Positions 12,501 through 24,609 of a DNA stretch of 64,000 nucleotides are shown here, one piece after another. This stretch comes from Neodontobutis hainanensis. Taxonomy: Eukaryota > Chordata > Actinopteri > Gobiiformes > Odontobutidae. The stretch is from the NCBI GenBank assembly GCA_024349245.1, contig JALDNG010000022.1, positions 16,797,001 through 16,861,000 of the forward strand, given 5' to 3'. The translations under genes were made by a program, and so were the position numbers. How positions within the stretch are numbered: the stretch's first letter is position 1; every line of letters starts with the position of its first letter. Below the pieces are notes generated by a model. That model was not told the origin of the DNA. It did not search any database and saw only the letters and a program-made list of their open reading frames with translations.

Positions 12501-15500
12501 ATTCAGGCTTGTTGTATTAATCTTTAATAGTGCTTAATTTGGTGCGTTTCATTATTGATTCTTGTGTATCCTGGTTTTCACTTTACCAGCCAATGCTGTG
12601 TGTGGCCAGCTCACCTGTATTGTGTCTGTGATTTTGCGAAGTGCGTCCTGAGCCTCAGGGTTGGTCTCGTCTAATGAGAGCGCTCTTCTGTACAATCCCT
12701 CAGCTGTCACCAGTTTTTCTTGTTCCTCAAGCCTAAAAAACCCAAATGCACAAGACCATAAATTCACAAGTGTGTAAACAATGATTATACTACCTCTGCC
12801 AATTCCACAGTGAACATTTTTTACAGTGAGGTTTATGTGACAACCTTTTGGCAACAATAACTTAGGATTTTCTGATATTTCCAATACACAAAGAAAATCT
12901 GTATCCAATCAAAATAATAAGTAGCAAAAAGTTTCTTTCCATGTATAATTATGATAAAACGTAAAAGAACAAGCTGTAATGTCGTTTCCTTGAAGTTCAC
13001 TTTGATTTTCTACATACTCTAAAGTGAAAAACAAACAATATAGTTCAGCGATTACAATCATGCCACTTTTTATCCACACATACTTTTGAGATTTGCCAAG
13101 AACATAGTGTCTCTTTAATTTTTCTGTGTAAAAACATCTACAAATTAAATTAAATGAGCCAGCCTCAGATGTACAACAACATACCACTTATTTCACCATG
13201 CCACCGCATTTCAGTTTGGTTTAATGAATAAAATTTTTTTTTTGCCATTTCCAATTTGCTGCTGTATTTTGTGATGTTGTCATAGGTGTTACACCTGACC
13301 CCATCTGGACCAATCTTTAGCTGTGGCCTCACATTTGCCTCCAGAATACTCATGTGGCTAAAATGCAAGCCCAAAAAGTTAACCCTGTATGCTGTGGTGA
13401 GTGAACCGTGGGTATGAAGTGTTTCTGGGAACAACTTTGGGTATTTAGGCAAAATAACTCCACTTAGAATATTGTTCCTTAAGTGTTGTTGGCCTGGCCT
13501 CATCTGGGCTCAGGTCCCAACCCAAGGAATGTCCCTGACCCCATCTCTTTTCACTCAGTTGGATGAACTATATGACTACATTTATTTTGATTTATTTATA
13601 CTATGGATTGATTGTCAACGTATTACACTGCCTGGCCAAAATAAAATTATTAAAACCTGGAAAGATAGTGGGGAACTATCATCTTTGAAGAAAAACTGTG
13701 GTTGGAAAAAAACTCTTGAATAATTGTGATTTACAACAACTCATGGCTATGTACAACTGTCCTGCACACGTCTATGCACTCTATGGTCTCAGAGGAGTTT
13801 TGTTGTAAAAGGAATTGTCTCTTACTGTCGTCCTCTCTCCACCAGGGTCTGACTGAGGTACTTCTTGGCGTTTCTGTGATCCGGGCAGCTCTCCAACGCC
13901 ACTTCAAAGTCTGTGATAGCCTTCAGTAAGCTACCTTTGTTGGCATACCTGGACACAGATCACAGCAATATGGATCAAACAATCAAAAGCTTTAATCTTT
14001 CTACACCGTTACATCCAGCAAATAAAACTTTACAAAGAGTTCTCTCACTGAGCTACAAAGAACAATGAGTTTCAGAACTAATACAAGTCTTTCACATGTA
14101 TTAAACTGTAGATGACGTTGATTTTTCTTCAAACATTTAATGCACAAAAAATAAAAAACACAAAATATCATCAAACTCCATAAAGCAACAAAACAAAAAA
14201 ATAATATAATAGTGTATTGTAAAACTATATTTACATTTACATATTTTTGAATATAACCCGATATTTAATGTTTCTCTCTGTTCAAGATCTTAAAAAATAT
14301 TTATAATAAATAAATAAATAAATAAAGCCACATTACGGAGGTTTTGATGGTTCAAATAACATTTTTCTAGCCCCTGCAACAATCTGATGATCTGAATTTG
14401 TTGCAGTTGCCTCTGTAAACCTGTACAGTCAATTAAATGAGAAGGTTTCGCGCTGTTTCAGCAGACATGACGTAATACCATGTAAACGTGCACGTTTACA
14501 TGGTATTCACTTCCTGATTTGTTAAACTAAGCAACGCTAGCGGCAAAGCTGAAAATGACTCCGGCTGAAATAGGGCAGAGACAGGCCTCCAGCAAACTCA
14601 AAACAGGTAGATTCTCCTGTTCTTGTTCGTTTGTGCTCATCAAGCGTGCAAACAGTGAAAACGCACGACACTGGATGTAGTACTGCTAAAGCCAGAGGTG
14701 GCACACTAGCACAGAAACTCTGGATCTTCAATTATGTTCCTAATCTAACAAAGTGTTGAAAGCCAAAAATCAGCTGCAAATGATGTTTTGATATTTTAGG
14801 AGCCAAATCTTTTCCTTATACTTTCTTTAGTGAAATTTATGTGTACCTGTTACGCGGTTATCCATTATTAAATCACTGGCTGTTTATTTTTATCATACCA
14901 CTAAATCCAGTTGCTTATTTAACACTGCTTAGTGACATTAAACTTACAGTGCTCCCCGGGCCACCAGTGCTTCAACATTTTTAGTGTCAATCTCCAAAGC
15001 TTTGTTGTATTCATTCATGGCCTCCACATGACGCCCATGCTTGAAGTGGTCCACACCAGCACGAACACTGAAAGCACACATCACGTAAGAAAAAAAGCTT
15101 TCTAGGGTACACACAAAGTCTAATTGACAAGTTAGCGTTACCACTTCAAGGCCCAAGATGCAGACTGCTTTTTCCGAATTGAGGAGGCAAAGTCATCCTC
15201 CTGGAAAAGTTTACTACAAAGAAAAAGGATATTGGACAATAAACAACATTAAGTTCTTTCAAAATAATAAAAAGTTGGGTCCAAACATTAATTAGAGTGT
15301 TTCCATAAAATATGCAGCAATAAGCAAATGTGCCCTTAATTTCAAAAGTTACTAAAAACTAAATGTAAGGTAGTTTCATTAAATCTTTTGTGCTGTGATT
15401 TCAAAGTATATTTAAGTTAATACTACTTTGCGGCAGTAGTAAAAAAAACATGTGTCCACTTAACAGGTAACGGAGAACATCCAGACAAATGTCTAAACTC

Positions 15501-17659
15501 AAACAGTGCACTCCTTAAACAGTTGGCCGTGCAAATTGTTGCATAGACACTAAATGTCACTTTTGAGGGGGTTTACCTCTGAAGTCCTCTCATAAGCGTT
15601 GGCGGCTGCGTGTCACTAACTTCAACTCTCTCCAACAGGAAGTCCACTACAGAGGGGTTGTGGTAACCGTGGCAACTCATCAGTATGTGCTCATATGTCT
15701 CAGTGGAGTCATTGGCAGCACGTAGGCTTCGGCTGAGAGAGGATAAAGTTGAGGTCAAATAAAAAAAACAGAATGTTTTTTTTCTTCAAACCCTCTTTGT
15801 ACCTGTAGTGTACAGGCAGCTCCTCTCGGGTGATGACTCCCAGTTTTATGTGCTCCAGGCCACGGGACAGTGAAGCCTGGTGAAGGGACACAGTGATTTT
15901 CTCCTGATAACGGTCTACGTCTTTCACTGCAGCTGTAAAACAACAAATACCAAAAATTAACAATTATTATCAAGTGTGTTTTTTTTTTGGTTATGTTTGG
16001 CAGGTTTGTGCCAAAAAAGCTTAATGATACCTTACATAAAATAAAACATAAACTACAGTTCATTTAAAAAGTGTTACACTTGTAGTATTTATACTCAATA
16101 ATGCTTTTTATGTAAAAGTGAAGTATTGCATTGCATTCATGTCACACAAACATTTAAAACCATTTTAATATACAAGTACTAAATAACACTATAATCCTGG
16201 CTACCACAATAGTATTACTCTAAACACTGGCCAGACCCACTAAATATTATACTCTTGTTGCTTCAAATGTTTATCAAACCTCTAATGAAGTCCCCAATCT
16301 GAAAATAGGACAGCGGATCATCGTGGCTGCCAGTGGTGGGAAGGTCTCTAACGTGGCACAAAGCCTAAAAATAAAAGCAAAGGTGGAAGGAAATTACATT
16401 GAGTAAAAAACATGTAATTTTATTGTTATTTCTGAAATTGTTTTTCTCCTTTCCAACTGCTTTAATGTATGAATTAGATATAAACTACCAGACCAGTTTC
16501 TTTTTATGGCTAATATCACAAATGTGTTTGGCTGTTCAAGAACCTACCGACAAGTCTAAGTCCTCTATGTCTCTCTTTAGGCCCCCGGCCATACACAGCA
16601 GAGTGAGGAAGAAGCCATACTCTCTGATGTTGTTAATTCTTCCCACCACAATGTCTCCTTTCTCCAGGTCCCTGTACAGAATGGCTCTTCTGTCATCATA
16701 GGACACCTCCATGAATAACTCCAGCGGTGGCATGATGGCATAGGGCTCTAAATGGGGATAAAAATACAAAAAAAAATTGTATATCTTGTTGTTTTAGTCT
16801 CCGTTTTGTTCCATAACCCCCGCTTGCCTTGAACATTTGCAACTGCCCTTGGGCCTGGGTCTGCAGAGATTTCTGACCCTACTAAAGGGAGTTTTTTTTC
16901 TCTGTTCAGTTGGATTTGTTGGTGAATTGGCAAATCTGTTCCTAATATGACTTGTTATTACATTCAGTCAACACAGTGGCACACAGTTGCATGTTTTGGA
17001 CCTTAACAAAGAAAAGAGAACTTAAATTTGTAATCAAACTGAACCATCAAACAGTTGTACTGCTTGATGGAAACAATGTTTTAGAATAAATTAATAAAAA
17101 GCAAATACCCCACTCCCCAAGTCAACAACACATGCTTAGATGAATAGAAACATTTAAGTTGTGAAAAAACAAAAAAGTGTTACCTGTGGCTTCTTCCTCT
17201 TCATATTCATCTTTTCTTTCTGTAGTTATTTTCCATGAAGGACAGAACAGGAGGTCAGCTTTCCTGGAAATAAACTGCTCCACAAGACCACTGGTGCTGT
17301 TCTCATCTTCCCTTCTGCTAATAAACACAAAACCTGTGACTGTTTCTTCAATATTATACCAATTCTGGATTAACCACATTAAAACATTTATTTTTCCCTT
17401 TATTGATTCACGAGGAGGAAATATTTTTATTTGGGAAGCTGATATAGGTATTGTTGACATACAAACATATAATACACTAATGAGAGATACGTCTACTTTT
17501 AAGTCATTATAAACTAAGATTTTACCTTTCAACTGTGGCTTTGATCAGGTCAGACACCACAGCCTGAAAGTCTGGGTTCTCCGTCTGCTCACATTGGAGT
17601 TTCTTGAAAAGTGATGCTCCGTGAAAAGCCACGCACTGCTTCAATAGCTCCCTGTCCAT
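9581..17659 (-). CDS. ttc14: TTC14, tetratricopeptide repeat protein 14, complete coding sequence
   Basis: Twelve coding exons on the minus strand: 17659-17526, 17314-17184, 16747-16548, 16364-16280, 15932-15803, 15732-15577, 15213-15142, 15067-14948, 13948-13826, 12732-12615, 11442-11330 and 10364-9581. Phases agree at every junction and give 721 aa, near the roughly 770 aa of mammalian TTC14. The start MDRELLKQC matches the family N-terminus. Residues 89-100 contain YAIMPPLE. An S1 RNA-binding domain spans about 117-201 (GDIVVGRINNIREYGFF to DRYQEKITVSL). TPRs follow at about 303-420, including MNEYNKALEID, ALVARGALYANKGSL and AEGLYRRALSLDETNPEAQ. Then come a Lys-rich linker (EKLRK-type SADKLRKILKDEKR), a Ser/Lys-rich low-complexity tract, WYPAPPNTSATFLNQKGG, and the conserved tail NLLNIFSQIEQFEKEKG. 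The family is thought to be nuclear and RNA-associated, with poorly defined function. Introns (for example 11443-12614, 12733-13825, 13949-14947, 10365-11329) show no other genes. Confidence 0.95.
14474..14507. repeat. 34 bp perfect palindrome in a ttc14 intron
   Basis: AATACCATGTAAACGTG is followed immediately by its exact reverse complement with no spacer. It lies in the intron between the exons at 14948 and 13948. No element boundaries are evident around it. Confidence 0.95.
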
Positions 17660-18030
17660 TCTGCCGCAGCTACAGTGTCACATTGTAAAGCACTCACAAA
17701 TGCATCGCAGATAGAGTTAGCTTAAGTTAAATTGCGTGTCACTGCTGGGAAGACAGAGATGTTTTAGAAGACGCATTACTATTATTCAATTGTTGTAAAT
17801 ACTATTTTGTGCGTTAGCTATCGCGATTGGCTAACTAACTAACTAACTGCAGCGCTAACAAACACGTAGCTTAGCTGATCCTCGTTATTCAAATTACAGC
17901 AGTCACGTGGTTTGCAAACTTTGCCTTGAGTCTGAAATACCCCCAAATATTTTAGTCTCGAAACAAAACTAAAACCAACAATATTACTGCTTCACGTTTA
18001 CACAAGCGTTAAGAGAGTGCGCATGCGCAG
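17660..18030 (-). promoter_or_regulatory. ttc14 upstream region with NRF1-type palindrome and E-box
   Basis: TGCGCATGCGCA at 18018-18029 is a perfect palindrome fitting the NRF1 consensus, and TCACGTGG at 17903-17910 carries a CACGTG box. No TATA box is apparent near the start codon at 17659. This fits a TATA-less housekeeping promoter. A short (CTAA)n run is at about 17831-17847. Transcription start is not determinable from sequence. Confidence 0.6.
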
Positions 18031-18792
18031 AATATGTTTCACTTATAGTTGCTCTACCGAAACAACGCTCATCTAGGAACCTTTGTAGTAACAAAATAAA
18101 ACTCTCAGAGCTGTGGATATTCTGCATCAATTTAAGTAAACCTCACGCGATTGAATTTTTTATTTATTATTTTATTTTACACCTAGAACAACGTGTTTGT
18201 ATTTTGAAATCGTGCACATTCTGAAAAACAACATATTAATCAAACATACTCACAGTGTTGTTGAAATGGAAGTAAGCTCATACAATGTACTCTTTAGGCT
18301 ATTAAGTGTAAAACACTAATTTAATCTGTACAATGTTGAGTTAAAACTATTGAGGAAATGCTGTATTAAAAAAGGCCTATGTTATAGCATTGCACTACTG
18401 AAAATCTGGTGAGGTGTTTAGAGGTTATGACTAGAAAATAGATTTTTTTCACCATAGAGTATATTATTGGATGTGCAATCCTTGAGCTTGTGTCTGCAGT
18501 TATTTTTATTTAATTTTATTGACACCTTCGCTCAGGAACAATCTGCGGTATTTTGCTCTTTTTTCTGTAAAACATATTTATACTTTTGTCATTTGTATGG
18601 AGCTATTTGTTACTTAAAATACTATTTGCACTATTTAATTTAATAGTGACATTACAATATTCATGTTACTGTAATGTTGATTTTATTGTTTTGTTTTGTT
18701 TTTTTCTTGTCTATATGAAGCTCGCAGAATTTTTTCCAGGTATTAAAGCTATAGAAATAAAGTTTCCTTGTCTATGGTTGGCACTGGCGATC
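18031..18792. other. intergenic spacer between ttc14 and the mucin-like cluster
   Basis: AT-rich, with no ORF of substance and no recognised element. The head-to-head genes are separated by about 1.2 kb, so shared regulation is possible but not shown. Confidence 0.4.
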
Positions 18793-18837
18793 CTCCCACC
18801 AAAGCTAAAGGTGGAGCACATTTATCCCTTTATAAAA
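18793..18837 (+). promoter_or_regulatory. core promoter of gene A: degenerate palindromic box plus TATA box
   Basis: CTCCCACC ... GGTGGAG at 18793-18816 is the family's upstream inverted repeat; here the core is AAGCTA, not CAGCTG. TATAAAA is at 18831-18837, about 70 bp before the start codon. It is followed by the family leader ctgcaatccttgacaaat and ccacagagcat before the ATG. Confidence 0.7.
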
Positions 18838-18904
18838 GCAACCTGCAATCCTTGACAAATCATTCGGCTCTTTGACCATCCACATCCACAGAGCATTCCT
18901 CAAA

Positions 18905-20381
18905 ATGGACAAGAAGATCTTTTGCTTTTTCATTTTGCTGGGGTTATCAGATGCAGGTAATGGTAAATATGTAATTATACCAGAATTTAACAAAGAATTT
19001 GCATTCCTTTATGATAATTTCTACAGCTTTTTATGGTTTTCAATAATTAATATACCAATATTAAAAGTTTATTTTGATGAACAGAAAGTAACATTCCTGT
19101 CTTTTTCGACTGATAATGCCTAATCCTGCTGCAGCTAAAGATAATATTGAGACAGAGACTTGAGGCAATGTTTGCCATTTTAATAACAGATTTCAAATAA
19201 AGCACTTTTTGACAATAATAAAAGAACTTTAACATTCACACTCTGTGGCTGGATAAGTTGTTGTCAAGACAATAGTAATATTGTGACCAAGACCAATATA
19301 TTTTGTGTTTTAATAATAATGTAATAAATCCAAGACTTCTGACATTTTTCTAAACATCTTTCTACTATTTCCAACAAAACTTTCAGACGACATACTACAG
19401 TAAAAGACGGTTGGCCACAGTTAAAGGTGGTGTGTGTAATTTTACAGTCTTTTTGGTGACATTTGGTGGGGATATTGCATATTACAACTACACCTCAAAC
19501 TCTGCTGAGACCTGTCTATTAACAAAATAAGAAAGACAGAAAATGTAGGTTTTATTTAGTTTTTAATCTTCATGAAAGCTTGTCAAATGAAAAAAAGTGT
19601 GCTTCTTCTCCTCAAATACTGCTCATTTTGTCATTGGTTTATTTTATCTGCAGATTTGATTGTTTCAAGAGAATTTTTTTTTATTTCTAAAGGTCCCTTC
19701 AAAGGTTGCTTCAAAGGTAACTTCAAAACTTCAGCGGCAACAAAAATTTTACCTCCGCCCGGCATGATAGGGACTGCAACCACTAAAGATCCGAAGCCGA
19801 CAGCAACCAAGGCTTCTCCAACTGCAACCAAGGCTCCTTGGACATCAACCACGGATCCCACAAATCACCGGACAACTTCTCCAAAGACTCAAACCACAAC
19901 AACGACTGCCGACCCGACCCTACCTCCAACGAGTTATACCACAAAAACGACTCCCAACCCGACCCTACCTCCAGACTTTTATAGATCAACAAAAACGACT
20001 CCCAACCCGACCCTACCTCCAGAGAGTTATACCACAAAAACGACTCCCAACCCGACCCTACCTCCAGACTTTTATAGAACAACAAAAACGACTCCCAACC
20101 CGACCCTACCTCCAGACTTTTATAGAACAACAAAAACTACTCCCAACCCGACCCTACCTCCAGACTTTTATAGAACAACAAAAACGACTCCCAACCCGAC
20201 CCTACCTCCAGACTTTTATAGCTCAACAAAAACGACTCCCAACCCGACCCTACCTCCAGAGAGTTATACCACAAAAACGACTCCCAACCCGACCCTACCT
20301 CCAGACTTTTATAGCTCAACAACAACGACTCTCGCCCCGACCCTACCTCCAAAGACTACCACCACAACTCCCCCACCCTAA
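18905..20381 (+). CDS. gene A: secreted mucin-like protein with PNPTLPP repeats
   Basis: Two exons, 18905-18956 and 19693-20381, with a phase-1 junction; predicted 246 aa. Exon 1 encodes a signal peptide, MDKKIFCFFILLGLSDAG. Exon 2 opens with PFKGCFKGNFKTSAATK, a short basic stretch with one Cys, then Thr/Pro-rich sequence. From about 19905 there are nine or so units of TKTTPNPTLPPDFYRT (48 bp) or a 45 bp variant with ESYT. The regular Phe/Tyr in each unit is unusual for a mucin repeat. Start choice rests on paralogy with exon 1 of the other six genes. AATAAA occurs at 20405-20410. No membrane segment is seen after the signal. Function unknown; secretion and O-glycosylation are inferred. Confidence 0.7.
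19905..20350 (+). repeat. 45/48 bp tandem array in gene A exon 2
   Basis: Monomers alternate between a 48 bp form encoding ...PTLPPDFYR(T/S) and a 45 bp form encoding ...PTLPPESYT. They are nearly identical at the DNA level (cgactcccaacccgacccta repeated), indicating recent homogenisation. Confidence 0.9.
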
Positions 20382-21184
20382 AACTGGTATTAAGTGAATA
20401 ACACAATAAAAAAAAATAGTGGTCAGCAAAGTAACAGTTCTCCACAATAAAATGATGTTAACATGATCAAATGATTATTAAATTGAAGCAATCAAGTAAT
20501 GTGTTTGTGTCTTCTTCAATGACTTCAGCCGAGGGTGTTGTATGGTGTGGGTCTTATAGAGGGCTCTAGAGTACAACATAATCATTCAAGGACTTTAAAA
20601 GAATCAGTTTGTCCAAACATTGGGAAAGCCCTTTGATGAATAATTGTAATGTCAGCCTTATTTCTCTCCACTAGTCACTTATAACTAGTACTACTAGTAA
20701 GGTCATAATGCTTACTTGCCCCACTAAAATTTAACCCATAAAGCCAGACTGTTGTTACAGAGTGAGCAAAAAAAATAAAACAAAAATGTACCACTTTCCA
20801 AGTAGCTGGCCAAGAACTTAATGGATGGGTCTTGTTGCAAACAAGCTTGTTCATTTTTAAGTAAACAATTGTAACCAGCTCCCGCTGCAGGTTCTTTCTG
20901 CAGTGAGCCAACCGAATGTCAAGTGCTGCTGTGTAACTAATCATGTGAAGATAGACAAGACTCATAACATTAAGCAGAGAGGGGCGGTGGTGCGCTCATA
21001 CACAAGAGCACTGAACAGGACGAATACGAAAGCAAGTGACAGTAGGAAAAGTAGCTGCAGCTGGATGCATTTTAATAAAGGTGATTGTATGGAGAACAAA
21101 TGCTTTTCTTTTCTTTTCTTTTAGTCTCTGTTGCCATTGCTGAGTAGCTCTATTCCAGACTATACTTATTTTCCTTTAGACTTT
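20382..21184. other. 3' flank of gene A and intergenic DNA
   Basis: About 20450-20590 holds the family's 3' flanking module (attgaagcaa, gtgtttgtgtcttcttca, gtatggtgtgggtc, agagggctc). The module recurs after genes B, C and F and just upstream of E. No gene is seen in the rest. Confidence 0.6.
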
Positions 21185-21425
21185 GAGAATTGAATATAAA
21201 TTTAAGTTTTGTTGCTTTCTTTGCAAGTTTACCCTCCCTTTCATTTCCTATCATTCCTAGATGTGCCGATACCCAGACAAAAGCAACATCTCTTCCCCAT
21301 TCTAGCACTGCATACTTTTATCTTATTACAATTACTTTGTTCAGCCAACTCAAGTTCCATCACCATAGCAAACACCTCCGCAGCATACACACTAATGTGG
21401 TCAGATATGCGCTTGAGGCATCCAA
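21185..21425 (-). mobile_element. LINE retrotransposon fragment, RNase H region
   Basis: The minus strand reads SDHISVYAAEVFAMVMELE and, after a frameshift, VAFVWVSAHLGMIGNERE then GKLAK. These resemble the SxxxAExxA and W-x-x-x-H-x-G-x-x-GNE-x-A-D blocks of LINE-encoded RNase H. It is clearly broken, with the Asp of GNExAD replaced by Gly. Confidence 0.7.
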
Positions 21426-21715
21426 ACTGGAAATCGAGTACTGAAAGTGATGTTTCTGACTGGGGGTCTGTAGAGTCTACTCTTTATACTTACTGTTCAT
21501 AAGGTCATAAAACTCTTACTCTTCTTTTATTGTTTAATGGAATCCCTTCCTCTGCCCAAGTTCATTCTCCCTTCCATCACGTGACCATGTGTGCTGTTAT
21601 CCCATTGTTGTCTGTATGGCGATGTTACGTATGTTGTTACGGTAACTGTACTTATAGAGTTTAATTTTCCCTTAAGATCATTGCACCTGAAAATGGGCCG
21701 CATGGTGTGGCTTGT

Positions 21716-22144
21716 TGTCACGACCTAGTGTCCGGAAAAGGTAAGAGGACTCACAAGGCATTTGGTCTCAGAATGTTTTATTTGTTGTTAAAAGTACAAA
21801 GTCCGGATTCACAAAACGAGGTCGACATCATGCCAGGGTCCACGCACACTAGGACTATAATACCAGGACTCTGCACTTCGACCTGCAAGCCTCGCAAACC
21901 CCAGGGCCCTCACACCAGGGGTGACGACAAGCTGCCACTGAACAGGGGAAAACACATGGCTTATAAAGGCACACAACGAGGGACAGGTGGAACACATTAG
22001 GGGCGGAGCAGGTAATCACAAAGGAGGGAAAGATACAAGGGCAGGAAGTCAATCTGACATAACACACAGGGGCATGACAATACACAATAAGACAGGAAGT
22101 TCAGTACCAGCATACACAAACAGACACAAGGATGGATCATGACA
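21716..22144. mobile_element. possible short non-autonomous DNA transposon
   Basis: It begins TGTCACGACC and ends GGATCATGACA, imperfect inverted ends. The interior is non-coding and more GC-rich than its surroundings. Classification is tentative; no target-site duplication was established. Confidence 0.4.
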
Positions 22145-22439
22145 GCTTGTAATCTTTGTGTGTCTATTTATGTATACATGTAATATGAGCCACACACAAT
22201 TAAATTCCCCTTGGGATAATTTAAACTCAACTATTCGTTTTGCACACATCTGTATAAAAGTAACAGGACACAACAGTCTTCAAAATCTCTTCTTTGCACT
22301 CGACCTATATTGTGTACACATTCTCCAGCACACCTGTGCCTAATCCTTGATTAGTGGGGCGGGTCCCAATCACACCTGCTCAACACACGCGCTCACGTAG
22401 GGCTATTTCACAAGCACACACAAACACTCAGGTCACTCT

Positions 22440-22512
22440 GTGACATACCCCTTTAATAAAGTGATCTGCAATCAGCCTCTGTTCTTGGACTGTCCACAGA
22501 GCATCCCTCAAA
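22440..22512 (+). promoter_or_regulatory. proximal promoter and leader of gene B
   Basis: A TATA-like TTAATAAA lies at 22453-22460 where A and C have TATAAAA. It is followed by the family leader (atctgcaatcagcctctg, ttggactgtccacagagcat). The upstream palindromic box present in the other genes is not recognisable here. Confidence 0.5.
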
Positions 22513-23951
22513 ATGGAGAAAATATTTTGCTTTTTATTTTTGCTTGCTTTTCTGGCTGCAGGTAATCAATATTGTAATTATTAACCAGACTTAAACTAAA
22601 TGTCTACATGCTCTTGTAATTTACATACCCATTAATTATTTTTTATTTTATTTATTTTTAATTTTGACAAAATCAGGAAAACCATGCCAATTAATGATTG
22701 AATATTGCTATTTTACTACTACTATACTACAACTGCCTCAGCACAGATTTGTCAATGTACTAAATGTTAATTTTGATGAACACAAAGTAACTTGCCTGAC
22801 ATGTTAAATTCTTATTCTTGCATCAACTAAATTGAGCCTGAGACTCATGACATTATTTGCTATATAATTTATATTTCAGACAAGGCACTTGTAAACATTA
22901 ATAATGGGAGATGGTTTTACATTTGGACTGTAGCTGGATAAGTAACATTACATCTTGTGTTGTAGTCAAGGCCAAAGTAACTGAGACCAAGTTAAACTCA
23001 AGACCCAGTCTTTCAGTCATGATTAAGATCAGTACCTGATCCAAGGGAAGCATTACCAGAGAACACTTTGTTTGACAGTAATCACAATACATTAGCTAGT
23101 GCTTATTTGAAGAGCTAGACCACACAAGTCTTCAGTCTTGGGTTTTCTGGGTTTAAGAAGTCAGTTTAATCCCAACAAAGAGGCTTCTGGCATTTATTAC
23201 AACCATGTTTTCACAATCTTTAACAATGGCCACATCAGTTAAACACAGACAACTTTCACAGTGAGACTAGTAAAATGTGGTGTGGTAGTTTTACTGGCAC
23301 TTTTGTGACATCTTGTGGAAAAAAGGTGCAAATTATAACCACATCCCATTTTCAGTCCTTGTTTGCGCATGTGAACAGCTCTGGCTCCCTGCAGGGACAT
23401 GCTCTTGTCCGGGGGAGTAAAAAAAAAAAAAGACCACTTGAAATGGGTTGGATGGGAATTTCACTCTTGGAATTTTTTTTTTTTTAAATGTCCTAATCTT
23501 TATGCAAGCGTGTGCTCAAAAAAGACTCTTCTCCTAATGTAGTGCTCAGTTAGTCCTGCTATTGGTTTGTCATCTGTAGATTTAATACTAATTCTTTGTG
23601 TCCAATTTACCATTTGTTTCATATCATTAATCTCTCAAACTCTTATCCAAAACTCCAGTGGCCCCAAGCACTACACTGAATTCAAGAACTTTACGTGCAA
23701 CTGAAAGAACGACGACCCGCCACCCGTCCACGACGACCCGCCACCCGTCCACGACGACCCGCCACCCGTCCACGACGACCCGCCACCCGTCCACGACGAC
23801 CCGCCACCCGTCCACGACGACCCGCCACCCGTCCACGACGACCCGCCACCCGTCCACGACGACCCGCCACCCGGCCACGACGACCCGCCACCCGGCCACG
23901 ACGACCCGCCACCCGGCCACGAAGACCCGCCATCCATCAAAAACTCTTTAA
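22513..23951 (+). CDS. gene B: small secreted protein made of TTTRHPS repeats
   Basis: Exons 22513-22561 and 23659-23951, phase-1 junction, predicted 113 aa. Exon 1 encodes the signal peptide MEKIFCFLFLLAFLAAG. Exon 2 starts VAPSTTLNSRTLRATER and then has 11 units of TTTRHP(S/A), ending near SKTL. Each unit carries one Arg and one His, so the mature protein is strongly basic, unlike classical acidic or neutral mucins. The array is much more GC-rich than its flanks. AATAAA is at 24078-24083. Thr/Ser density suggests O-glycosylation; function unknown. Confidence 0.68.
23707..23935 (+). repeat. 21 bp GC-rich tandem array in gene B
   Basis: The unit acgacgacccgccacccgtc (plus one c) repeats 11 times with almost no divergence; the last three use cggcc and so encode Ala in place of Ser. 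All frames stay open through the array, so reading frame is decided only by the phase-1 splice junction. Confidence 0.93.
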
Positions 23952-24609
23952 ACCACAACAACTCCATCTACAACAATCAGTATACAGGCTTAACCATTAG
24001 CTATAGTTACTTTCAATGAAAATGCTGTGTATCAATTTCAAAGTCAGCTGCTCATCAAATGATGTTTACAATGAAGTAATAAAATTGAAGCAAGTGATGT
24101 TTGTGTCTTTACTGACGTCTCACTTAATGTTCAGCAGGTGTAATATGGTATGAGTCCTGTAGAGAATAATGTTCACACCACTTCTGAAAGGATCAGTCAC
24201 TCCATACACAGCCTATGACTACACTTTCTCAAAATAATTCAAAGTCACCTTTTACAAACTGTGACAAGAGCTCACACAAATGGAATTTTTGAACAAGGGG
24301 CAGCAATACAAACCGGCTGTACTAGACTACCTCTCACAAATGTGGGGAAAGGAAAATCATTAAAAAGTCATTGTGACTAGAACTATAGCCATGTCAATAT
24401 TAAAATAACAGTGAACACCTAGCCAAAAAATAGAAGCTCAGTGTGTCATACTTCCTCCAGTGTCTAGGCCTAGAGCAGCTGAGCTCATCTTTGTCTATCA
24501 ACTGTATCAAAAAGGAAGGTTTAAAGTCTAATCTCATTTGGAAACCTCGGCAATGACTGGTAATGTTAAAACAATAATGCATTATACAGTCTCCCAGAAT
24601 AATGCATTT
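23952..24609. other. 3' flank of gene B
   Basis: Contains the family 3' module (about 24060-24200) and about 24420-24480, which resembles 28960-29030 behind gene C (gtgtcatacttcctcc, gtctaggcc). This supports duplication of whole gene units. No gene is seen. Confidence 0.55.
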
